From NCBI RefSeq assembly GCF_001514265.1, contig NZ_KQ948990.1, positions 899,967 through 963,966 of the forward strand: a stretch of DNA of 64,000 nucleotides, in the 5' to 3' direction. This document shows positions 32,159-40,726 of this stretch, one piece after another. The notes below the pieces were generated by a model. That model did no database searches and was not told where the DNA came from. It saw only the letters and a list, made by a program, of their open reading frames with translations. The position numbers and the translations under genes were made by a program. Source of the stretch: Streptomyces resistomycificus. Lineage in GTDB: Bacteria; Actinomycetota; Actinomycetes; Streptomycetales; Streptomycetaceae. The stretch's first letter is position 1, and every line of letters starts with the position of its first letter.

Positions 32159-32533
32159 TTGGCTGCTGAGCTGCACGTCGCGCTGGTCGCGGCCGACCGA
32201 GAGGTCTGGTCCGGCGAGGCCACCCTGGTCGTCGCGCGCACCACGTCCGGCGACATCGGCGTCATGCCCGGTCACCAGCCGCTGCTCGGTGTGCTGGAGT
32301 CGGGCCCGGTGACCATCCGTACGAGTGAAGGTGCGACGGTCGTCGCCGCGGTGCACGGCGGTTTCATCTCGTTCGCCGACAACAAGCTGTCGCTGCTGGC
32401 CGAGATCGCCGAGCTTTCGGACGAGATCGACGTCCAGCGCGTGGAGCGCGAGCTCGAGCGCGCGAAGGCGGAGGGCGACGCCACCGCCGAGCGCCGGGCG
32501 GACGTACGACTGCGTGCCGCGGCGGCGAGCTGA
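32159..32533 (+). CDS. atpC: F1Fo ATP synthase subunit epsilon
   Basis: The 124-residue subunit regulates F1 rotation. It starts at TTG 32159 (AAELHVALVAADREVW), with GAGGAG upstream; no ATG or GTG fits the conserved start. GDIGVMPGHQPLLG and VHGGFISF are family signatures, and the C-terminal helical pair is Ala/Arg/Glu-rich. The weak start codon and the preceding hairpin both fit lower output of epsilon than of beta. Confidence 0.95.
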   Translation: MAAELHVALVAADREVWSGEATLVVARTTSGDIGVMPGHQPLLGVLESGPVTIRTSEGATVVAAVHGGFISFADNKLSLLAEIAELSDEIDVQRVERELERAKAEGDATAERRADVRLRAAAAS

Positions 32534-32684
32534 ACCAGCGCCGACGCGTCACGCGATGACGTCACTCAGCCGCGGCTGGAACCGGAGCGATCCGGTACCG
32601 GTCGCGGCTGAGGCAGATGTGGGTGTTTTTTCCATTCCGTTACCGAGAAATCCGTAACCGAGGAGAACGAGGAGGTCGGTGTCG

Positions 32685-33131
32685 ATGGTCCTCGCTCTGA
32701 CTGTGTGCGGATTGGTCGTGGCCCTGGTGGCGCTGGGGCTGTTCGTCTTCGGTCTGCGCCGCAGGCTCATCCAGCGCTCCGGTGGCACCTTCGACTGCAG
32801 CCTGCGCTGGGACGTGCCGGAGAAAACGGACACCAGCGGCAAGGGCTGGAGCTACGGCGTCGCCCGCTACAACGGTGACCGGGTCGAGTGGTACCGCGTC
32901 TTCTCGTACGCCTATCGCCCACGCCGCACTCTGGAGCGTTCCGCCATCGAGGTGGCCGGCCGTCGGCTGCCCGAGGGCGAGGAGGAGCTGGCGCTGCTCT
33001 CCGACGCCGTCATCCTCACGTGTCTGCACCGGGGCACGCGTCTCGAGCTCGCCATGAGCGAGGACGCGCTGACCGGTTTCCTCGCGTGGCTCGAGGCAGC
33101 CCCGCCCGGTCAGCGCGTCAATGTGGCTTAG
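32685..33131 (+). CDS. DUF2550 family membrane-anchored protein
   Basis: A single N-terminal membrane segment (residues 1-24, ending in FGLRRR) anchors a cytoplasmic domain with RSGGTFDCSLRW, GWSYGVARYNGDRVEWYRVFS and WLEAAPPGQR. The family is conserved in actinobacteria directly downstream of atpC, and its function is unknown. ATG 32685 has AGGAGG at ideal spacing; GTG 32679 lies only three bases from that site. It may be read with the atp operon. Confidence 0.85.
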   Translation: MVLALTVCGLVVALVALGLFVFGLRRRLIQRSGGTFDCSLRWDVPEKTDTSGKGWSYGVARYNGDRVEWYRVFSYAYRPRRTLERSAIEVAGRRLPEGEEELALLSDAVILTCLHRGTRLELAMSEDALTGFLAWLEAAPPGQRVNVA

Positions 33132-33136
33132 GCGTC

Positions 33137-34960
<1,824 letters not shown>

Positions 34961-35017
34961 GCTGCGCCTCCTCGGGATCTGGGGGCGCGACTGAGCCTTC
35001 ACGCCCACGGTGCCGCG

Positions 35018-35059
35018 AGAATAGAAAGGTCTGGACCATAGGTCAATAGGTCTGGACCA
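35018..35059 (-). promoter_or_regulatory. chiC promoter with chitinase direct repeats / DasR-type boxes
   Basis: On the minus strand, TGGTCCAGACCT occurs at 35048-35059 and again at 35027-35038. TTGACC at 35041-35046 (-35) lies between the repeats, and TATTCT at 35018-35023 (-10) is 17 bases further on. This is the known arrangement of Streptomyces chitinase promoters, where the repeats mediate glucose repression and chitin induction and resemble DasR responsive elements (core TGGTCTAGACCA). Confidence 0.88.
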
Positions 35060-35088
35060 CTACTGGAGCAGTGCCCCTTTTGTGGACC

Positions 35089-35730
35089 TCAGATGCCCAA
35101 TTCCTGTGCCAGCACGGCCGCTTGGACCCGGCTGCGCAGCTCCAGCTTCCCCAGCAGGCGGCTGACGTGCGTCTTCACGGTGGCCTCGGCCATGTCGAGA
35201 CGGCCGGCGATGTCGGCGTTGGACATTCCCTCACCGAGGCAGGACAGCACCTCGCGCTCCCGGCGGGTCAGCGCGTCCAGCACCGAGGGGTCGACCGCGG
35301 GCTGCCGTACGGGCTTCGCCGCGAACTCGGCGATCAGACGCCGGGTCACGGCGGGCGCGATCAGGCCCTCGCCCCGCGCCACCGCGCGAACGGCCTCCAG
35401 CAGGTCCCTCGCCTCCGTGTTCTTGAGGAGGAACCCGGCGGCCCCCGCCCGCAGCGCGCCGAAGACGTACTCGTCGAGGTCGAAGGTGGTCAGCACCAGC
35501 ACGTCGGCCAGGCCCTCCGCGACGACCTGACGGGTCGCCGACACCCCGTCCAGACGCGGCATCTGAACGTCCATCAGCACGAGGTCGGGCCGCAGCTCGC
35601 GCGCCAGCGTCACCGCCTGCTCGCCGTCCGCGGCCTCGCCCACCACCTCGATGTCCGACGCGCTGCGCAGGATGAGGACCAGTCCGGCCCGGACGGCGGA
35701 CTGGTCCTCGGCGACGAGGACTCGGATCAT
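35089..35730 (-). CDS. chiR: NarL/LuxR-type response regulator of chitinase expression
   Basis: The 213-residue protein has a receiver domain with phospho-acceptor Asp54 (LVLMDVQMP) and a Lys in FLLKN, and a C-terminal LuxR helix-turn-helix (LTRREREVLSCLGEGMSNADIA). It lies directly upstream of chiC on the same strand and 34 bases downstream of the sensor kinase. In S. coelicolor the equivalent pair ChiS/ChiR is reported to be needed for chiC expression, so the same role is inferred here. Confidence 0.9.
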   Translation of the reverse strand: MIRVLVAEDQSAVRAGLVLILRSASDIEVVGEAADGEQAVTLARELRPDLVLMDVQMPRLDGVSATRQVVAEGLADVLVLTTFDLDEYVFGALRAGAAGFLLKNTEARDLLEAVRAVARGEGLIAPAVTRRLIAEFAAKPVRQPAVDPSVLDALTRREREVLSCLGEGMSNADIAGRLDMAEATVKTHVSRLLGKLELRSRVQAAVLAQELGI

Positions 35731-35764
35731 GCGGGTTCCCCTTTCGTGCGCGGTCCGTCCGGCT

Positions 35765-36961
35765 TCACGCGGGATCCGTCCGCTCGGTGTCGGACACGGG
35801 AAGCGTGGTGCGCACGGTCCAGATCTTGCCGTCCGCCGACCCGGGATCGTCCACGGGGCCGGCCTCGAAGGTGCCGCCCAGCAGCGCCGTCCGCTCCTGC
35901 ATCCCGACCAGTCCGGCGCCCGAGCCGGGGGCGCGCGGCCCGTCGTGGCCGCCGTAGGGGCTGGTCACCGTGACGGTCAGGTCGCCGCCGCGCTGGGTGA
36001 GGGTCACGGTGACCCGGCCGGGGGAGGCGTGTTTGAGGGCGTTGGTGAGGGACTCCTGGACGATGCGGTAGGCGGCGAGTTCGACCGGCGCGGGCACCTG
36101 GACGTGGCCGGCGTCGAGGGTGACGTCGAGGCCGTTGGCGCGGGCGCCCTCCACGAGTGCGGGGAGTCCTTCGAGGGTGGGGGTCGCGGCCGGTTCGTCG
36201 TCGCCGTCACGCAGGATCCCGATCAGCCGCCGCATCTCGGCGAGGCCCGCCACGCTGTTCTCGCGGATGACGCCGAGCGACTCCCGGGAGGTGTCCGGGT
36301 CGTCCAGGGAGAGCGCGGCGGTGGAGTGGATGGCGATGGCGGAGAGGTGGTTGGCGACCATGTCGTGCAACTCCCGTGCCATCCGCGCCCGTTCGGCCGT
36401 GACCGCCTGGACGCGGTCCATCTCGGCGAGCAGCGCGGTCTGTTCGGCCCGCAGCCGGGCGGCGTCGGCGGCGTCGCGGTGGTTGCGGACGATCCAGCCG
36501 GTGGCGGCGGGCCCGAACGCCACCACGCCGATGACCACACCGATCAGCAGGGCCTCCGGCACCCGCCACACCGCGAACGGCACCAGCGTGCCGGCCACCG
36601 TGAGCAGCCCGGTGATCCAGGGGATGCGGCGGGCCGAGGCCGGCGGACCGTACAGCACGGCCGCGTACATCAGGTCGGTGTACATCAGCACCGTCGCCAC
36701 GTTGCCCTGGGTGAGGGTGTCCAGCGTCAGGGTGAGCGTGCCGACGATCAGCGCCGTGCGCGGGGCGACGCGGCGCAGCAGCTCGCAGCCCGCCATCACG
36801 AACAACGGCAGCAGGATCGGCCAGCGGCCGTCGAGCAGCACGATGGGCTCGTCGGCCGGCCGGGTGCCCAGTCCGATGCCCCACAGGAGCAGCCCACCGG
36901 ACAGCCCACCTGCCGCGACGTACACGTCGAAGCGGTGCGGGCGGGGGAGTCGCAGGGCCAT
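35765..36961 (-). CDS. chiS: sensor histidine kinase of the chitinase two-component system
   Basis: About 398 residues: several membrane segments in the first 160 residues, a HisKA_3 dimerisation helix with phospho-acceptor His199 (ARELHDMVANHLSA), and a HATPase domain (ESLTNALKHA, GAGLVGMQERTALLGG). There is no large extracellular domain, so it is an intramembrane-sensing type. ATG 36961 is chosen where family similarity starts; GTG 36976 is possible. It is divergent from the membrane-protein gene at 37114. Confidence 0.88.
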   Translation of the reverse strand: MALRLPRPHRFDVYVAAGGLSGGLLLWGIGLGTRPADEPIVLLDGRWPILLPLFVMAGCELLRRVAPRTALIVGTLTLTLDTLTQGNVATVLMYTDLMYAAVLYGPPASARRIPWITGLLTVAGTLVPFAVWRVPEALLIGVVIGVVAFGPAATGWIVRNHRDAADAARLRAEQTALLAEMDRVQAVTAERARMARELHDMVANHLSAIAIHSTAALSLDDPDTSRESLGVIRENSVAGLAEMRRLIGILRDGDDEPAATPTLEGLPALVEGARANGLDVTLDAGHVQVPAPVELAAYRIVQESLTNALKHASPGRVTVTLTQRGGDLTVTVTSPYGGHDGPRAPGSGAGLVGMQERTALLGGTFEAGPVDDPGSADGKIWTVRTTLPVSDTERTDPA

Positions 36962-37113
36962 GACTCCATCCAACACGGCCCGCGCGCCCGACGCGTGCTT
37001 CGCGCGAACGGTCCCGAACTGCATCTTTCGATGTACCGGCACTTCGTCACCGCCGACGACGATCCCGCGGGCCCGGCACGGAAGCCTGGAAGGGTGACCG
37101 AGAGGAGCGAACC

Positions 37114-37695
37114 GTGATCGTCACGTTGATCATCGCCTGCGAGGTCGGCTTCTGGGTGCTGCTGGCACTGGGCCTGGCCGTCCGCTACCTGCTGAAGTGG
37201 CGCCGGACCAGTGTGGTGCTGCTGCTGTGCGAGCCCGTCCTGGAGCTGGTCCTGTTCGTCGCCACGGCGATCGACCTGAAGAACGGTGCCGAACCGGGCT
37301 GGGAGCACGGGCTGGCCGCGCTCTACATCGGCTACACCGTCGCCTTCGGCCACTACACGATCCGCTGGCTCGACGGCCACGCCGCCCACCGCCTGGGCGG
37401 CGCCCCGCCCCCGCCGAAGCCGCCCCGCTACGGCCGCGCCCGCGCGCGCCACGAGGCCCGGCTGTGGCTGCGGGCGGTGTACGGGGGCGCGGTGGCCCTG
37501 GCCCTGCTCCAGCTCGCCGTCTGGTACGTCGGAGACTCCGGCGACGTCGGTTCCCTGCGCGCCTTCCAGTGGGTGGCCCTTCGCACGGTCGGCATCTACG
37601 GCCTGATCGCCCTGTCGTACACCGTCTGGCCGCGCAAGGCCCCCACCGGACAGCCGCACCATGACGAACCCCGGAAGGAGAGCGTCAGCCGATGA
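37114..37695 (+). CDS. polytopic membrane protein of unknown function
   Basis: The 193-residue protein has about five hydrophobic segments: residues ~1-25, 32-52, 66-83 and two beyond residue 120. A basic proline-rich loop (GGAPPPPKPPRYGRARARH) lies in the middle. GTG 37114 follows GAGAGG. Its ATGA overlap with the next gene indicates a two-gene unit. No function is proposed. Confidence 0.78.
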   Translation: MIVTLIIACEVGFWVLLALGLAVRYLLKWRRTSVVLLLCEPVLELVLFVATAIDLKNGAEPGWEHGLAALYIGYTVAFGHYTIRWLDGHAAHRLGGAPPPPKPPRYGRARARHEARLWLRAVYGGAVALALLQLAVWYVGDSGDVGSLRAFQWVALRTVGIYGLIALSYTVWPRKAPTGQPHHDEPRKESVSR

Positions 37696-37889
37696 GCCGC
37701 GCGTCGAGGAATCTGCTGGAAGGCGCCGCCACCTTCGGCACCGGCCTGCCGCTGTGGCTGTTCGCCGGGGGAGTGGAGGTCCCGGTGGTCACCCTCACCA
37801 AGGTCGGCGTCGTCCTGATGTGCGTCGGCGGCGCGCTCCTGGTGACGGGCCTGTACCAGGCGGCCCGCACGTCGACCGCGTCCCGCTAG
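37692..37889 (+). CDS. small two-helix membrane protein (DUF5708-like)
   Basis: The 65-residue product has two hydrophobic segments separated by GGVEVPVVTLTK. It resembles a small Streptomyces family that I recall as DUF5708, with unknown function. It starts within the stop of the preceding membrane-protein gene (ATGA). The adenosyltransferase gene converges six bases after its stop. Confidence 0.75.
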   Translation: MSRASRNLLEGAATFGTGLPLWLFAGGVEVPVVTLTKVGVVLMCVGGALLVTGLYQAARTSTASR

Positions 37890-37895
37890 GGCGCC

Positions 37896-38468
37896 TCAGC
37901 GCTCCCCGCCCGGCACCCACAGGACGTCCCCGACCTCCTTGTTCGCCGTGCGCGCCAGGATGAACAGCAGGTCGGACAGACGGTTGAGGTAGGTCGCGGT
38001 GAGCGGGTTCATCGTCTCGCCGTGGACCTCCATCGCCGCCCAGGTGGAGCGCTCCGCACGCCGGACGACGGTGCAGGCCTGGTGGAGCAGGGCGGCGCCC
38101 GGGGTTCCCCCCGGGAGGATGAAGGAGCGGAGCTTCTCCAGCCGCTCGTTGAAGCGGTCGCAGTCCGCCTCCAGCCTGTCGACGTAGAACTGCTCGACCC
38201 GCAGGGGCGGGAACTCCGGGTTCTCCACCACCGGCGTCGACAGGTCCGCGCCCACGTCGAACAGGTCGTTCTGCACACGGGTGAGGACCTGGACGATCTC
38301 GTCGTCCAGCCCGCCCAGCGCGATCGCCGTGCCGAGCACCGCGTTCGCCTCGTTGGCGTCGGCGTACGCGGAGATCCGCGGGTCGGTCTTGGCGACCCGG
38401 CTCATGTCGCCGAGGGCGGTGGTGCCCTGGTCGCCGGTCCTGGTGTAGATGCGCGTCAGATTGACCAT
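37896..38468 (-). CDS. PduO-type ATP:cob(I)alamin adenosyltransferase
   Basis: The enzyme attaches the adenosyl group to cob(I)alamin, making coenzyme B12. The 190-residue all-helical protein has TRIYTRTGDQGTTALGD (ATP-binding N-terminus), ADANEANAVLG, and VVRRAERS...NRLSDLLFILAR, the standard PduO signatures. Adenosylcobalamin serves methylmalonyl-CoA mutase; the epimerase and mutase chaperone MeaB are encoded 18-20 kb away in this window. Confidence 0.94.
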   Translation of the reverse strand: MVNLTRIYTRTGDQGTTALGDMSRVAKTDPRISAYADANEANAVLGTAIALGGLDDEIVQVLTRVQNDLFDVGADLSTPVVENPEFPPLRVEQFYVDRLEADCDRFNERLEKLRSFILPGGTPGAALLHQACTVVRRAERSTWAAMEVHGETMNPLTATYLNRLSDLLFILARTANKEVGDVLWVPGGER

Positions 38469-38481
38469 GAGGCCAGCGTAA

Positions 38482-38705
38482 TTACGCGCCGGCCGTCCGG
38501 AAGACCCGTGTGCCCACTGTCACGGACAGCGCGGTGAGGCCGACGGCCACCAGGACGCCGCAGCAGCAGGGGAGCGGTCGTGTAGGAGCCGACGTACGTC
38601 TCCCGCACCGCGTCCACCAGACAGCGGAACGGCATGAGGTGGGAGAGCACGTCCAGCCAGGCCGGGGCCAGGGTCATCGGCAGCATCAGGCCGGACAGCA
38701 GGCAT
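38482..38705 (-). pseudogene. C-terminal remnant of an ABC-2 type transporter permease (frameshifted)
   Basis: The minus strand begins abruptly with LLSGLMLPMTLAPAWLDVLS, then PFRCLVDAVRETYVGSY, the typical last part of a drug-exporter permease. At a run of CTG triplets near 38560-38570 the frame breaks; shifting by one base restores VAVGLTALSVTVGTRVFR and a natural TAA at 38482. The N-terminal two thirds of the permease and its ATPase partner are missing. The fragment abuts the TetR remnant at about 38700. Confidence 0.75.
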
Positions 38706-39011
38706 GGACGGCATGTCCAGGACGCGCCGCCGCCGCGCTCCCGGCTGTGGAGCCTCCAGCAGGAGATTGGCGACCCCCTGGAGGCCACCCTGCGCGAGGA
38801 GACCGGCGCGGACCCCGCCGACGCCCTGCCGGGTCTGATCACCGGTCAGATCGCCTGGATCCGCCACACCGTCTTCGTCTCCGTCGGCTGTGAGATGGTC
38901 TCGAGGTGCAAACCGGACGAAGTGTCACGAGAGGTGCTCGTGCTTCTCGACGACATCGAGGAGCTGTTGGGCGACAGGGTGGTCAACTACGCCGTACGGG
39001 GCGAGCAGTGA
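38706..39011 (+). pseudogene. C-terminal remnant of a TetR-family regulator
   Basis: The plus strand reads SRLWSLQQEIGDPLEATLREE, ADALPGLITGQIAWIRHTVF and LVLLDDIEELLGDRVVNYAVRG, matching the ligand-binding C-terminal half of TetR regulators that control divergent ABC exporters. There is no helix-turn-helix, no ribosome site and no plausible start. Together with the permease fragment it marks a deletion that removed the start of both genes and the ATPase gene between them. Confidence 0.75.
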
Positions 39012-39146
39012 GCCGTGCCGGTGTGATGTCCGTCAGATGAGACGTGACGCGCATTACTTACCGGTCACACGGCCCCTCACTGGCGCTAGGGTCCGCCGGA
39101 GAGCAGCTAAACAGGGTGTAAGGCGTTTCAAAGGGGAGTCGCAACA

Positions 39147-39995
39147 GTGGCACGGAAGCTTGCCGTCATCGGCGCCGGCTTGATGGGTTCCGGGATCGCC
39201 CAGGTCTCCGCGCAGGCGGGCTGGGACGTCGTCCTCAGGGACGTCACCGACGAAGCGCTCAAGCGTGGCACCGACGGCATCAAGGCCTCGTACGACAAGT
39301 TCGTCGGCAAGGGCAAGCTCGAGGCGCACGACGCCGACGCCGCCCTCGCCCGGATCACCGCGACCACCGACCTGGACGCCGTCGCCGACGCGGACATCGT
39401 CGTCGAGGCCGTCTTCGAGAAGCTCGAGATCAAGCACGAGATCTTCCGCGCCCTCGACAAGATCGTGCGGCCCGACGCCGTGCTCGCCTCCAACACCTCC
39501 GCCATCCCGATCACCAAGATCGCGGCGGTGACGGAGCACCCGGAGCGCGTGGTCGGCGCCCACTTCTTCTCCCCGGTCCCGATGATGCAGCTGTGCGAGC
39601 TGGTACGCGGCTACAAGACGAGCGACGAAACCCTCGCCACCACCCGGGAGTTCGCCGAGTCCGTCGGCAAGACCTGCATCGTCGTCAACCGGGACGTCGC
39701 CGGGTTCGTGACCACCCGTCTCATCTCGGCGCTCGTCGTCGAGGCGGCGAAGCTGTACGAGTCGGGCGTGGCCACCGCCGAGGACATCGACCTCGCCTGC
39801 AAGCTGGGCTTCGGCCACGCCATGGGCCCCCTCGCCACGGCGGACCTCACCGGCGTCGACATCCTGCTGCACGCCACCAGCAACATCTACACCGAATCCC
39901 AGGACGAGAAGTTCGCCCCTCCGGAGCTGATGCGCCGGATGGTTGACGCCGGTGACATCGGGCGCAAGAGCGGGCAGGGCTTCTACAAGCACTGA
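39147..39995 (+). CDS. 3-hydroxybutyryl-CoA dehydrogenase
   Basis: The enzyme interconverts 3-hydroxybutyryl-CoA and acetoacetyl-CoA with NAD(P). The 282-residue protein has the Rossmann motif GAGLMGSGIAQ at the N-terminus, SNTSAIPITKIA, HFFSPVPMMQLCE (catalytic His) and DVAGFVTTR. GTG 39147 follows GGGGAG. TAGGGT at 39087-39092, with GTCACA 17 bases before it, could be the promoter. The acetyl-CoA acetyltransferase at 56.5 kb would supply or use the same acetoacetyl-CoA pool. Confidence 0.94.
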   Translation: MARKLAVIGAGLMGSGIAQVSAQAGWDVVLRDVTDEALKRGTDGIKASYDKFVGKGKLEAHDADAALARITATTDLDAVADADIVVEAVFEKLEIKHEIFRALDKIVRPDAVLASNTSAIPITKIAAVTEHPERVVGAHFFSPVPMMQLCELVRGYKTSDETLATTREFAESVGKTCIVVNRDVAGFVTTRLISALVVEAAKLYESGVATAEDIDLACKLGFGHAMGPLATADLTGVDILLHATSNIYTESQDEKFAPPELMRRMVDAGDIGRKSGQGFYKH

Positions 39996-40059
39996 AACCG
40001 CACAGGCCCCTGGGGCATCACACCCATGGGTGAATTCGGTATCGGTTCGCTTACAGACG

Positions 40060-40094
40060 GCAACCTCTGACCGCCCTACGCAGTCAGAGGTTGC
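40060..40094 (+). terminator. hairpin terminator after the hydroxybutyryl-CoA dehydrogenase
   Basis: GCAACCTCTGAC and GTCAGAGGTTGC form a perfect 12-bp stem with an 11-base loop, 65 bases after the stop and 50 bases before the STAS gene. No U tract follows. Confidence 0.65.
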
Positions 40095-40146
40095 ATCACC
40101 GGCCTTTCACTTCCGCGGAGCACGAGACGACGCACGGGGAGCGCAT

Positions 40147-40470
40147 ATGTTCATCAGGGGCGACCACGTCGAGCTGGTCGTCGGGGGCCGCCTCGACGTC
40201 CGCAGCGCGGCGGACGCCCGTACGGTCCTGCACTCGGCCGTCGACGACGGAGTCGGCGACCTCGTGCTCGACCTGTCCGAGCTCGACTCCTGGGACGCCA
40301 CCGGCCTCGGGGTGATCATGGGAGCCCACCGGCGGGCCGGCCGCTGCGGCCGACGGCTCGTGCTGCGCGGCGTACCGCCGCAGATGCAGCGCCTGCTGGT
40401 CGCCACCCGGCTGCACCGGATCCTGGCGATCGAGGGCGGTATCGGGGTGGAGTCACTGCCCCGGGTGTGA
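40147..40470 (+). CDS. STAS-domain anti-sigma factor antagonist-like protein
   Basis: A single STAS domain fills the 107 residues: VELVVGGRLDVRSAADAR, then LVLDLSELDSWDATGLGVIMGAHRRA. The DSSGLG phospho-site of SpoIIAA-type antagonists appears as DATGLG, so a Thr replaces the phosphorylated Ser. It may act in a partner-switching circuit that frees a sigma factor. No anti-sigma kinase gene is adjacent. ATG 40147 follows GGGGAGCG. Confidence 0.85.
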   Translation: MFIRGDHVELVVGGRLDVRSAADARTVLHSAVDDGVGDLVLDLSELDSWDATGLGVIMGAHRRAGRCGRRLVLRGVPPQMQRLLVATRLHRILAIEGGIGVESLPRV

Positions 40471-40726
40471 CACCCGGCACGGGTGGGGCGCGGGCAGTCG
40501 GGCGTTCCGTTCGCGAAGCACACGACGCGCGCAATCCTCACGAAGCTGTGACGTCTCGGACGGGTCGGGGCCCCGGGCTGTCGTAGATACTGTGCAAAGG
40601 TTTAGGGTTCGGTCGCCCGCTGCTGACAACCCTCGAGCGGGCCCGGACCAGAAGCGACAGCGCGGTGTGCAACAGGCCGGGAGGGGCCGGAGCTGGCACA
40701 CGAACGCTTTTGGGGGGCTTGAACCT

